Shown here piece after piece: positions 8,742 through 17,281 of a DNA stretch of 64,000 bases (positions are counted from its first letter, which is position 1; every line of letters starts with the position of its first letter). Position numbers and translations under genes: made by a program. The stretch covers positions 868,001 through 932,000 of the forward strand of contig NZ_JAMXIA010000001.1 of the NCBI RefSeq assembly GCF_025457425.1, given 5' to 3'. The notes under the pieces are model-generated. The model was not told the DNA's origin and made no database searches. It saw only the letters and a list, made by a program, of their open reading frames with translations. The DNA comes from Chryseobacterium foetidum (GTDB taxonomy: Bacteria; Bacteroidota; Bacteroidia; Flavobacteriales; Weeksellaceae).

Positions 8742-9971
8742 TTGAAGTTTCCTTTATATTTCTCAAGAAAAATAGCGTTTTCCAAAGATAATAAAAATAA
8801 CCTGTCACGGGTGATTATCGTTATCGGAAGACTCTCAGTAGCGATTGGAATTATCGTATCGCTGATCACCATTTCTACGGGATATGGTTCCAAGAAAGCA
8901 ATTAAAGAGAGACTTGCCGATTTCAACGGGCATCTTAATGTAAAATCTACCCGTTCAAACTCTTCTTACAATACCTCTATACTGGATAATAATGGTTTAA
9001 ATACTACAAAAATTACAGAAATTCCTTCGGTGGCCGGTGTGCAGAAATATGCGACTGTAACGGGAATTATGCGTACAGAAAAAGATTTTGCAGGTATTAT
9101 TTTTAAAGGTGTCGGTAAGGATTTCGACAGCCTGAGATTTAAAAAATTTCTGTTGGAAGGTACTGCTCCAAAAGTAACAGAAAAAGGTTATTACAACGGA
9201 GTTACTATTTCACAAAAACTTGCCGCCGACCTTCATCTGAAACTTCATGACAGCATTGTCACTATCTTTTCAAAAGCTGATCAGCAGCCCATCTACAGAA
9301 ACTTCGAAGTGGTTGGGATCTATAAAACCGACATCAAGATGATTGATGATCAAATGGTTTTGGGCGGAATCAATCACGTGAGAAAAATTCAGGATATGAA
9401 GCCTGATGAGATCGGTGGACTTGATATTTTCTTTAAAAATGTAAACGACATCGATAAACCTCATCCTGACATCGAAAAATTTATCGGTTATAAAAATTTC
9501 ATAGAAACAGCAACGGAAAAATATCCGCAAATCACCGACTGGATCAGTATTTTTGATGTCAACATTGCTCTGATTATCGTTATCATGCTCATTGTGGTCA
9601 TCATCAATATCATTATGGTTCTTTTAATTTTGATTATTGAAAGAACAAATTCCATAGGTTTGCTTAAGACTTTGGGTGCAACCAATTCACAGATCAGAGC
9701 TACTTTTATCAATTATACATTAATCATTATGGTTCCCGGATTGGTTTTGGGAAATGCCATCGGACTTACGTTGCTTTTAATTCAACGTTTTTTCGGAATT
9801 ATTAAACTGAATCCTGCAAACTATTACGTAAGCACAGTTCCGGTGGATCTTGATCCTTTGGCAATTATTTCGATTTCGGTTGGGATTTTAATTATTTCCG
9901 GTTTAGCTTTGATAATTCCAAGTTATCTGATCAGTAAAATTTCTCCGGTAAAAGCAATTAAATATAATTAA
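8742..9971 (+). CDS. FtsX/LolE-family ABC transporter permease
   Basis: About 409 residues. It has one N-terminal transmembrane helix (RVIIVIGRLSVAIGIIVSLI), a ~220-residue extracytoplasmic MacB/PCD-like domain, then three C-terminal helices with the FtsX-type motif ERTNSIGLLKTLGATNSQIR. It probably works in lipoprotein release or export with a separate ATPase that is not in this window. I prefer the TTG at 8742 (protein starting MKFPLYFSRK), although a TTG at 8721 is also in frame and would overlap the divergent NamZ gene by 17 bases. Confidence 0.82.
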   Translation: MKFPLYFSRKIAFSKDNKNNLSRVIIVIGRLSVAIGIIVSLITISTGYGSKKAIKERLADFNGHLNVKSTRSNSSYNTSILDNNGLNTTKITEIPSVAGVQKYATVTGIMRTEKDFAGIIFKGVGKDFDSLRFKKFLLEGTAPKVTEKGYYNGVTISQKLAADLHLKLHDSIVTIFSKADQQPIYRNFEVVGIYKTDIKMIDDQMVLGGINHVRKIQDMKPDEIGGLDIFFKNVNDIDKPHPDIEKFIGYKNFIETATEKYPQITDWISIFDVNIALIIVIMLIVVIINIIMVLLILIIERTNSIGLLKTLGATNSQIRATFINYTLIIMVPGLVLGNAIGLTLLLIQRFFGIIKLNPANYYVSTVPVDLDPLAIISISVGILIISGLALIIPSYLISKISPVKAIKYN

Positions 9972-10146
9972 AACAAGACTTTTTACCATTCAAAAAATTC
10001 CGAAAATTTCAGATTTTTAAACTGAAATTTAAAACTGTTATTTATTTTTTCTGATTTTATTGATTTTATTTTTAAATTTCCAACGTAATTTAAAATTTGT
10101 ATCATTTAAGATTTTATCACATTTAAAACCTTAAAATTGAAAGGTT

Positions 10147-10154
10147 TATATTTG
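10147..10154 (+). promoter_or_regulatory. -7 promoter box (TATATTTG) of the PLP synthase gene
   Basis: An exact TAnnTTTG match ending 20 bases before the ATG at 10175. It overlaps an in-frame GTG at 10154, which therefore cannot be the translation start. Confidence 0.6.
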
Positions 10155-10174
10155 TGACTTTAGAAAAAATAAGT

Positions 10175-11158
10175 ATGAAATACGCAGAAAATATACTGGA
10201 AACCATTGGAAATACGCCTTTGGTAAAGCTAAACAGAGTTTTAGGAGAAGACTTCCCGGCACTTGTTCTGGCAAAAGTGGAAACATTTAATCCCGGAAAT
10301 TCTGTAAAAGACAGGATGGCTGTAAAAATGATTGAAGACGCAGAGAAAGACGGAAGACTGAAACCGGGCGGAACCATCATCGAAGGAACATCAGGAAATA
10401 CAGGAATGGGACTGGCGCTGGCGGCAATCGTGAAAGGTTACAAATGTATTTTTGTTACCAATTCAAAGCAGTCTAAGGAGAAATGTGATATTCTTCGTGC
10501 CGTGGGTGCTGAAGTGATCGTTTGCCCTACCGATGTGAAGCCTACGGATCCGCGTTCTTATTATTCAGTTTCAAAAAGACTGGCTAAAGAAACGGAAAAT
10601 GGGTGGTATGTAAACCAGTACGACAATTTATCAAACCGTACAGCACATTACGAATCTACAGCACCGGAAATCTGGGAACAGACCGACGGAAAACTGACTC
10701 ACTTTTTGGTGGGAGCAGGAACGGGCGGAACCATCACAGGTTGCGGTAAATTTTTCAAGGAGAAAAACGAAAACATCAAAATCATTGGTGTTGATACTTA
10801 TGGTTCTATTCTGAAAGAAATTCATGAGACGGGCGAAATTCACCTTGAAAACGCCTACACCTACATCACAGAAGGGATTGGTGAAGATATTCTTCCTGAA
10901 AATTACGATATGTCTGTGATTGATCATTTCGAAAAAGTAACCGATAAAGACGGTGCGGTCTATGCGAGAAAACTGGCAAAAGAGGAAGGAATTTTCTGTG
11001 GATATTCTGCGGGAAGCGCGATGGCTGCTTTGGTTCAGATGAAAGATCAGTTTACAAAAGATGACGTGATTGTTGTCTTGCTTCACGATCACGGTTCAAG
11101 ATATGTTGCGAAAATCTACAACGATGACTGGATGCGTGAAATGGGTTGGCTGGACTAA
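10175..11158 (+). CDS. PLP-dependent cystathionine beta-synthase / cysteine synthase
   Basis: A 327-residue fold-type II PLP enzyme. IGNTPLVKLNR is at the N-terminus, the PLP lysine lies in NPGNSVKDR, the substrate loop is TSGNTGMG and the phosphate loop is GAGTGGTITG. The C-terminal part (EGIGEDILP, LLHDHGSRY, DDWMREMGWL) looks more like cystathionine beta-synthase than CysK, but the CBS-domain pair is absent. It makes cystathionine or cysteine from serine or O-acetylserine. The ATG at 10175 is chosen because the promoter box overlaps the GTG further upstream. It is a single-gene unit ended by a strong terminator. Confidence 0.85.
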   Translation: MKYAENILETIGNTPLVKLNRVLGEDFPALVLAKVETFNPGNSVKDRMAVKMIEDAEKDGRLKPGGTIIEGTSGNTGMGLALAAIVKGYKCIFVTNSKQSKEKCDILRAVGAEVIVCPTDVKPTDPRSYYSVSKRLAKETENGWYVNQYDNLSNRTAHYESTAPEIWEQTDGKLTHFLVGAGTGGTITGCGKFFKEKNENIKIIGVDTYGSILKEIHETGEIHLENAYTYITEGIGEDILPENYDMSVIDHFEKVTDKDGAVYARKLAKEEGIFCGYSAGSAMAALVQMKDQFTKDDVIVVLLHDHGSRYVAKIYNDDWMREMGWLD

Positions 11159-11180
11159 CAAGTTTCCGTTTACAAATACA

Positions 11181-11212
11181 AAACTCAGAGTGTTGGCTCT
11201 GAGTTTTTTTTG
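11181..11212 (+). terminator. intrinsic terminator
   Basis: The stem AAACTCAGAG (11181-11190) / CTCTGAGTTT (11197-11206), with a 6-base loop, is followed by a T run. Confidence 0.88.
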
Positions 11213-11356
11213 TTTTAATTTTCTGGAAAATCTACAAAGCTGTTGCTCACACTGAGCTTAGTATCTTATCTTAATCTCTTCTACAAAGGTTTGACTTCTA
11301 CGGGGGCTTAACAAACTTTCCTTTCTATCTTGTATTTATACCAAACGCTCAAACCA

Positions 11357-11881
11357 CTAACTTAGTTGAGATTCTACCATCTTTTTTAAAACTGAAAAAT
11401 CACTTCCGCTCATCGATTTTTTTGGAAACATGTAGCTGTATTTCCCTTCCAAAGCAATATATTCTTCGTTGATTTCGAATGCCTGAAAATCTTTCCATTC
11501 GCTGGTTTCCTTTTCGCCATCTATGTTTACTGTGAAAAATTGCTGATCAAAAATCACTTCATAAATCTTACAGTTTTCGAGTTTGAAAAGGTAAGAATTC
11601 ACCTGTTTTTTCCATCTTGAAACTTTGTTGACGCTTACAGAAAGAAAAACCGCCGTCAGCAAAAAAAGAAAACTCACGAAATAAAGAATTCCAAATTTTT
11701 CTTTGCTTAAATCATCTTTAAAAAAGAAAAGAATTCCCAAAATCAAAGCAATAATGATAAGCGTGAAAGTTTTGCCACGGGTATCACGGGAGAGAAATAA
11801 GCTCCCCTTATTTCCGCTGAAATAAATTTCTTCGAAGTCCTGTCTTTTAGGTTTTATAATGATTTTCTTCCCGTCGCTCAT
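11357..11881 (-). CDS. membrane protein of unknown function
   Basis: A 174-residue protein with a charged N-terminal segment, two transmembrane helices (about residues 39-54 and 64-84), and a ~85-residue cytoplasmic domain with alternating beta strands (EVIFDQQFFTVNID, YIALEGKYSYMF). The layout resembles YcxB-like/PH-like membrane proteins, but no family is certain. It stands alone, with about 90 bases on its 5' side separating it from the next minus-strand gene. Confidence 0.6.
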   Translation of the reverse strand: MSDGKKIIIKPKRQDFEEIYFSGNKGSLFLSRDTRGKTFTLIIIALILGILFFFKDDLSKEKFGILYFVSFLFLLTAVFLSVSVNKVSRWKKQVNSYLFKLENCKIYEVIFDQQFFTVNIDGEKETSEWKDFQAFEINEEYIALEGKYSYMFPKKSMSGSDFSVLKKMVESQLS

Positions 11882-11969
11882 AGTTTAGATCTGTATTGAG
11901 CTTGCAAAGATAGGTTTTTAAGTCATTTTTAAAGATGAAGTTCGGTTCATTATCATTTTAAACTTAAAA

Positions 11970-12926
11970 CTACTCTGTCACAATCTCTGCATTTTCTCCT
12001 GCGTACTTTACCAAGATATGTTCTGTAGCTGGTCTTAATTCCTTGTGATTGTCCGGATTTTTTCCATCCATCGTAAAAAACTCAACTTTATTTTGGTGTT
12101 TAGAATACCATGTTTTTCCAATTCCATTATTCGGGTTTAATGTATCGGGGCGTTTGATTTTCTGAAAATAATTAACCATGACATCATCCGCAGGAACAAC
12201 ATTATGAGAAGGATTTTTATCATTAATAAATGTTAAAACATACCGGTAACCATTCCAGTACATGTGATTTTTAGATTCCAAAGCCATCATTTTAGGTATA
12301 ACTTTCTCTGCATTATTTTGCTGACTGATTGCTTGATAACGAACGATTTCTTCCCCGTTTTCAGGTTGAGTACTGTCTGAATATTTCCTTTCCTGAGGTC
12401 TATCTGTATTTTGTGAAATCAATGTTTCAGGAGTGCTGATTTTTTCAGATTGATTAAATTTCGAAAACCCTGCACCTGCTAAAATTATCCCTAAAAACCC
12501 AAAACTCATTCCTTTATGTTTCGTCAGAAATTCCGGAATTTTAATGATATTCTGAATGGTGATGTGGATGATATTTTCCTGAGAATCAGAATCATTTTTT
12601 GCTTTTACAAATGATTTCACAAAAGTTTCTTCGCTGTAAACATCTGAAACAGCATCTCTCTGGTTTGCAAAGTTTTCAAAATTTTTAAAACCTACATATT
12701 CAGAGAACTTATTTAGGGTAAAGAGATCAATCCGTCCGTCATTGCTTGTTTTCTGTTCTACATACGCATCGTAATAACGGATCAGCGTTCGTTCAGAAAT
12801 ATTCAAATTAAACCGTTCTTCAAAAACTAGTGACAGATAAGTTGACAAAGCATTTTTGCTAATCCTTCCGGAGTCTTTTTGAGCTTTCTTAAAAACTTCG
12901 TTGATGAGTTTCTTTTTATCAGACAT
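11970..12926 (-). CDS. possible membrane-tethered HTH regulator, unknown family
   Basis: A 318-residue protein in three parts. Residues 1-90 are helical and contain a segment like a DNA-recognition helix (NISERTLIRYYDAY). Residues 139-154 form one transmembrane helix (MSFGFLGIILAGAGF). The C-terminal ~160 residues are extracytoplasmic, with two YRYVLTF/NKVEFFTMDG-like beta stretches. This is the layout of one-component membrane regulators such as ToxR, but I do not recognise a named family; the function is inferred from shape only. It is transcribed away from the small ORFs at 13 kb. Confidence 0.55.
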   Translation of the reverse strand: MSDKKKLINEVFKKAQKDSGRISKNALSTYLSLVFEERFNLNISERTLIRYYDAYVEQKTSNDGRIDLFTLNKFSEYVGFKNFENFANQRDAVSDVYSEETFVKSFVKAKNDSDSQENIIHITIQNIIKIPEFLTKHKGMSFGFLGIILAGAGFSKFNQSEKISTPETLISQNTDRPQERKYSDSTQPENGEEIVRYQAISQQNNAEKVIPKMMALESKNHMYWNGYRYVLTFINDKNPSHNVVPADDVMVNYFQKIKRPDTLNPNNGIGKTWYSKHQNKVEFFTMDGKNPDNHKELRPATEHILVKYAGENAEIVTE

Positions 12927-13305
12927 ACATGGTTATTAAGCAATTACAAAAAAAGCAATTTTTCACGAAATATTTTTGCGTGATGCCGTAAAATTCCATT
13001 TCTAAAGACAATTTTTGTCAAAGTTTTGTCAGACGCAGTCAAAGGTTTGTCAGTATTTAAAGGCCTTTCCTGCCGTTACTTTGCTTTAGAAATCAGAAAA
13101 GAGAAAATAAAAATAATGATGATTTCTACCACTCTGAAAAACAGAAAATCATTCTCGTGACCGGGAAGCATCAGAATTTTCTTCTGTTCGCAAGGGTAAT
13201 CACTTCCCAAAATTTTAGAAGCGCTTCTTTTTTCAAACGTGTACACTGCCTGCAATCGGTTTTGCGGGGAAGAACACCAATGCTTAATCATTAAATTTTA
13301 CAATC
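12927..13305. other. region between the tethered-regulator gene and the small secreted peptide
   Basis: This 379-base region holds one possible 71-codon minus-strand ORF (13076-13291). It also holds a GTTACTTTGC string near 13075, a one-base-short variant of the promoter box, which could start plus-strand transcription. Several TTTGTCA-type words (13013-13054) recur at short intervals. No RNA gene is apparent. Confidence 0.4.
13076..13291 (-). CDS. small hypothetical protein with C-terminal hydrophobic tail
   Basis: A 71-residue ORF. The first 50 residues are mixed (CSSPQNRLQAVYTFEKR), and residues 50-67 are strongly hydrophobic (FRVVEIIIIFIFSFLI), so it could be a tail-anchored or single-span peptide. 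It starts only 14 bases from the divergent peptide gene at 13306. No family is recognised, and it could be a chance ORF. Confidence 0.3.
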   Translation of the reverse strand: MIKHWCSSPQNRLQAVYTFEKRSASKILGSDYPCEQKKILMLPGHENDFLFFRVVEIIIIFIFSFLISKAK

Positions 13306-13503
13306 GTGATACAATTATTATTGCTCCTTCTTGGCCTTGTAAGCTCAGGAAACAACGGAAATACATCAGGAAATTCTGATACAGCAACAGTACAGACAAC
13401 ACAAAACGGCGATGGTTCAAATATAAACCCAGGCGACGGACCGGGAGGAAGTACTGGCGGTAACACGGGACACCTTCCGCCACCCCCATTTACACAACCA
13501 TAA
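13306..13503 (+). CDS. short Gly/Asn/Thr-rich exported peptide
   Basis: A 65-residue ORF with a GTG start. A hydrophobic leader (IQLLLLLLGLVSS) is followed by a low-complexity tail rich in Gly, Asn, Ser and Thr that ends in a proline run (PPPPFTQP). The strong terminator 6 bases after the stop supports a real short transcript. No in-frame ATG exists, because an in-frame stop lies at 13285. Function unknown. Confidence 0.5.
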   Translation: MIQLLLLLLGLVSSGNNGNTSGNSDTATVQTTQNGDGSNINPGDGPGGSTGGNTGHLPPPPFTQP

Positions 13504-13509
13504 ATTATT

Positions 13510-13541
13510 AAAGGACAGATTGCACAAATCTGTCCTTTTTT
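13510..13541 (+). terminator. intrinsic terminator
   Basis: The perfect 12-bp stem AAAGGACAGATT (13510-13521) / AATCTGTCCTTT (13527-13538), with a 5-base loop, is followed by T residues. It insulates the histidine-kinase gene from the short ORF upstream. Confidence 0.9.
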
Positions 13542-13569
13542 ATTAATTTGCAGGCTAAACCGCCATCTC

Positions 13570-15237
13570 TTGAAAAAATTAATGATCCTACTCTTTTTAG
13601 TAACTATAGCTGTGGGCTGTAGCAAGAAAAAGAAAATCACTCAAAACTCTGGAAAAGACAATCAAAGCTATGCAAAAGCCCGTGAATGCAGAGATTCAGG
13701 ACACAAGGATTCTGCTTTTATCTATTACAATTCAGCAAAAAGAGAATATAAAAAAGATAACGACTCATTGGGAGTAGCACAGTCGCTTATAAACATGGCT
13801 CTAATTCAGACCGACAACGGTGATTATTATGGAGGAATTGAATCTTCCGTAGAAGCAAAAAAATATTTAGCAGACGTTAAAAAAAATGTGGTAAGAGAAA
13901 ATATGTCAAGGAATTATAACACTTTAGCAGTAGCTTCCGCAAGATTAGGAAACTATGATGACGCTTTAAAATATTATAAAAGAACACTGCTTTATGTTGC
14001 TAGAGATCATTACTCTATAATTTACAATAATATAGGAGATTCTTACAGCGAGAAAGGAGAATATAAGAAAGCTATTGATATGTTCCTTCGCTCTCTGAAT
14101 AAGCCAGACAGCATAACCTTGGCCAAGTCTATCAATAATCTTGCAACTGCAGAATATAAATTAAATCCAAAATATAATCCCATTACTGAATATCACAAAG
14201 CTTTAAAAATAAGAATAAAGCTGGACGACGATCAGGGATTAAATTCCAGCTACTCGGCTATTTCAAATTATTATGCAGGGAAAAACAAAGATTCAGCATT
14301 ATTTTATGCCCGAAAAATGCTCACCTCTGCTGTGAGAATTAATAACCCGGACGATCAGCTACAGGCTCTCAGAAAGATAATTAATATTGATGAAGATAAT
14401 TCATCCTTATACTTTAAAAAATTTGTTTCTATTAATGACAGTGTAAATGACACAAGATTTAAAGCAAAAAATCAATTCGCACTTATTAAAGCTAATATGG
14501 CGGAAGCTGAAGCCGAAAATGCAGAACTGGAGTTGAAGTTTAGCGAAAACAAAAATCAAAAGATCTATGCTCAGTTTGGAATTTTAATACTGATCATTCT
14601 ACTTATTATAGGCATTGTTTATTATTTTAAAAGAAAAAAACTTCAGCAGCAGGAAAAAGAACTCGAAGTCAAAAAAACCGAAATCAAGTATTCAAAAAAA
14701 GTACACGACGTCGTAGCCAATGGGATTTACCAAATTATGACAAAGATTGAAAATCATCAGGATATCAGCAGAAACGAAACTCTGGATGATCTTGAAGATG
14801 TCTATAAAAAATCAAGAAATATTTCTTACGATTCGAGTGATGATAATGCCGACGAAAATTTTTATGAAAAAATCAGAAAATTGGTTTCCTATTTTAAAAA
14901 TGAACACACTCAAACTTACCTGGCAGGAAATGATGCAAGCTTATGGCAAAATGTAGCCCCACTCACCCGATCAGAAATCTACCAAATCCTGCGCGAACTG
15001 CTGGTTAACATGAAAAAACACAGCCACGCAGACCGTGTAATTTTACAATTTAAAAAAGAAGAAAACAGTATAGAAATTTCGTACAGTGACAACGGAATCG
15101 GCATCAAAAATAAAAGTTTTTTTTTAAATGGTCTCCAAAATGCGGTTTCACGTATTGAAAATCTAAATGGAGATATTATTTTTGACACCGAAACAGAAAA
15201 AGGACTGAAAATAAATTTCTCAGTTCCGATTTCCTAA
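13570..15237 (+). CDS. TPR lipoprotein-type sensor histidine kinase
   Basis: A 555-residue protein. Its lipobox-like signal sequence (LVTIAVGC, Cys17) comes before TPR-like helical repeats over ~30-300. A single transmembrane helix (~336-353) leads to a cytoplasmic HisKA_3-type dimerisation domain with phospho-acceptor His379 (KKVHDVVANG) and a HATPase_c domain (N-box Asn480 in ELLVNMKKHS, G1 box DNGIGI at 507-512). The TPRs would sense on the periplasmic side. The TTG start at 13570 is required to include the signal peptide. The cognate response-regulator gene starts 10 bases downstream. Confidence 0.85.
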   Translation: MKKLMILLFLVTIAVGCSKKKKITQNSGKDNQSYAKARECRDSGHKDSAFIYYNSAKREYKKDNDSLGVAQSLINMALIQTDNGDYYGGIESSVEAKKYLADVKKNVVRENMSRNYNTLAVASARLGNYDDALKYYKRTLLYVARDHYSIIYNNIGDSYSEKGEYKKAIDMFLRSLNKPDSITLAKSINNLATAEYKLNPKYNPITEYHKALKIRIKLDDDQGLNSSYSAISNYYAGKNKDSALFYARKMLTSAVRINNPDDQLQALRKIINIDEDNSSLYFKKFVSINDSVNDTRFKAKNQFALIKANMAEAEAENAELELKFSENKNQKIYAQFGILILIILLIIGIVYYFKRKKLQQQEKELEVKKTEIKYSKKVHDVVANGIYQIMTKIENHQDISRNETLDDLEDVYKKSRNISYDSSDDNADENFYEKIRKLVSYFKNEHTQTYLAGNDASLWQNVAPLTRSEIYQILRELLVNMKKHSHADRVILQFKKEENSIEISYSDNGIGIKNKSFFLNGLQNAVSRIENLNGDIIFDTETEKGLKINFSVPIS

Positions 15238-15247
15238 AACCGATTTG

Positions 15248-15913
15248 ATGTTTAAAAAAATTTTAATTGCCGAAGATCACGAAGTTATCAATTTATCCGT
15301 ACAGCGTACTGTGAAAGAACTTGAAATCCCAACTGTTGATCAGGTTTTTTACTGTGACGATGCGCTGGAAAAAGTAAAAAAGAGTCTGCGTGAAGATGAT
15401 CCGTACGACTTGATAATCACCGACCTTTATTACGACGAAGACCATCATCCTCAAAATCTGAAAAATGGTAAAGAAATGATTGCCGCAATCAAGGAGATTC
15501 AGCCGGATGTGAAAGTTATTTTCTTTTCCGCGGAGCATAAATCGGGAGTGATAGATTCGCTTTTCACAAATTTAAAAATTGACGGTTTTGTACGAAAAGG
15601 CAGAAATGACGCTAAAGAACTCAAAAAAGCTATAGCAATGGTTTTTGACGGTCAAAAATATCTTTCATTATATATGAAACACGATTTGAAAGAACTTAAC
15701 AGCTACGAATTTACTTCTTACGATATTACTTTAGTTTCGCTGCTTTCACAAGGGGTTTTCCTGAAAAATATTCCAACCTATCTGCAGAACAACAACATAA
15801 AACCTCATAGTCTCAGCAGTGTGGAAAAAAAACTCACAGGTTTACGCGAAGGTCTTAAAATCAATAATAATGAACAGTTGGTGGCTTTCTGTAAAGATTT
15901 AGGACTGATTTAA
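15248..15913 (+). CDS. response regulator, receiver domain plus C-terminal HTH-like region
   Basis: A 221-residue partner of the preceding kinase. The receiver domain starts KKILIAEDHEV, with the acidic pair at Glu9/Asp10, phospho-acceptor Asp59 in LIITDLYYD, a Ser/Thr position in FFSAEHKSG and Lys in FVRKG. The C-terminal ~70 residues (TLVSLLSQGVFLKNIPTYLQ to FCKDLGLI) resemble a LuxR/NarL-type HTH but are divergent. The ATG at 15248 is preferred over the TTG one codon earlier. It is in an operon with the kinase, with a 10-base gap. Confidence 0.85.
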   Translation: MFKKILIAEDHEVINLSVQRTVKELEIPTVDQVFYCDDALEKVKKSLREDDPYDLIITDLYYDEDHHPQNLKNGKEMIAAIKEIQPDVKVIFFSAEHKSGVIDSLFTNLKIDGFVRKGRNDAKELKKAIAMVFDGQKYLSLYMKHDLKELNSYEFTSYDITLVSLLSQGVFLKNIPTYLQNNNIKPHSLSSVEKKLTGLREGLKINNNEQLVAFCKDLGLI

Positions 15914-15976
15914 AAGAGGAATATTTAGAATTTAAATGTTTATTTTTATCGGAATTCAAAATTCATCTCATCCAAA

Positions 15977-16675
15977 ATGAAAATTTCTAATTCTACAGGT
16001 AAATATTCTAAAACCGTTTCATCCTTTTCTGAATTAATTGATACCGATTTTCAGGGATCTGTAAATTCATTTTGCTGGAAACGGGAATTGAATGGTGATT
16101 TTAAAGAAATTATTTCAAAACTTCAGCTGGAAGAAAATATTACCGTCGTTACGTCTGAAGATCTTTTAAAACTAAAACTTTCAGAGCATGGTGAAACAGC
16201 GAGAGAAATTATTTTAAATGATTTACAGGTGTTAACAGATTTCGGTGCCTTACCGACACTGAATTTACTCAAAAACTATGAGCGTGATGATGAATTTGAT
16301 TTTATTCAAACCGACGTTTATTCCTTTCATGTAGACCGTTCGCCAGTTTTAGCCGATACTTTTTTATGCACTTATTATGGCGCTTCAAGCGACATTCTGC
16401 CAAATGATCAGGCGGTTCAGAAAATTTTAATTCCTGAAATCCGTGAGAAACTGAAAGCATTGCATCAAGGTTCTGATGATGATTTTGAAACTTTTTTAGA
16501 AGAGAATTTCTTTGATCTGCATTATGAACCTAAAGAAGATTCCCAACTTATTAATTTAGGACAGGGATATCTTTGGAGACTGGCGGTAGATCATCCGGAA
16601 CAAAAGGTTTTACCATGCATTCATCGGGCTCCGGTAGAAAATGATGGAGAATACAGGCTTTTACTGATTTGCTGA
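15977..16675 (+). CDS. DUF1826-like protein
   Basis: A 232-residue soluble protein without signal peptide. The second half carries FHVDRSP, TFLCTYYGASS, LWRLAVDHPEQ, PCIHRAP and RLLLIC, an order that resembles the DUF1826 family, often found in metal-responsive contexts. The conserved His and Asp residues could bind metal. It lies 63 bases after the response regulator on the same strand. The assignment is from pattern memory and tentative. Confidence 0.5.
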   Translation: MKISNSTGKYSKTVSSFSELIDTDFQGSVNSFCWKRELNGDFKEIISKLQLEENITVVTSEDLLKLKLSEHGETAREIILNDLQVLTDFGALPTLNLLKNYERDDEFDFIQTDVYSFHVDRSPVLADTFLCTYYGASSDILPNDQAVQKILIPEIREKLKALHQGSDDDFETFLEENFFDLHYEPKEDSQLINLGQGYLWRLAVDHPEQKVLPCIHRAPVENDGEYRLLLIC

Positions 16676-16753
16676 ATTTAATTTTTAACAAAGTAATCTA
16701 CCTTAAATTATTTATTTCCATCATTAAAGATTAATTTTGAGAGTATAAACAAA

Positions 16754-17281
16754 ATGAGGAGAGTTATGTTTTTGTCTACACAAAATATCTTTTTAATAAA
16801 ATTATTATCATTTATTTTAAATCTGAATGATTCATTTCGCAATGAAGACGATTTTTTGGTAAATCTTCTTTTGATGGGTGCTGCGTTTGCTTTGTTTGCG
16901 GTTATTATCGCAGTATTTGTGGTCGTGGTTGTTTCTGTACTTCTGTTTTTACTAATCAGTGCCGGTATAATTTCTACATCTCTGCTGGTTGGTTTTCAGC
17001 AGAAATCTGTAAGCAAAGGCTTTAAGACATTTTTTATTGTGTCCTGCATTGCCGGCAGTTCAGTTGTCTCCGTACTGTTCTTTTGGTTTTTAAATCTGGT
17101 TTATGATTGGTGGATTACCGAAGTGGCGGTACTTTCCGGGTTGCTTTTCGGAGCTGCTACCGGATGGATTTTGGGACTGATACTTTTTTCTGCAAGTAAA
17201 AAAATTGTGATTTTTATAAAAAGTCAGATCGACAATAAGGTTCTCAAAAAAAATAAAGCTATTGAAAGCCATGAAAAATAA
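16754..17281 (+). CDS. multi-span membrane protein, unknown function
   Basis: A 175-residue protein with four predicted transmembrane helices (about residues 33-60, 62-82, 93-113 and 123-148), with little charge outside the C-terminal tail. No family is recognised. Its stop overlaps the start of the next membrane-protein gene (ATG at 17271) by 11 bases, which suggests translational coupling. Confidence 0.6.
   Translation: MRRVMFLSTQNIFLIKLLSFILNLNDSFRNEDDFLVNLLLMGAAFALFAVIIAVFVVVVVSVLLFLLISAGIISTSLLVGFQQKSVSKGFKTFFIVSCIAGSSVVSVLFFWFLNLVYDWWITEVAVLSGLLFGAATGWILGLILFSASKKIVIFIKSQIDNKVLKKNKAIESHEK

Noticed and set aside
13284-13640. 118-codon minus-strand frame opposite the small peptide and kinase start
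   Set aside because: It crosses a strong terminator and the kinase signal peptide region; proline/glycine content comes from the antisense of the low-complexity peptide.
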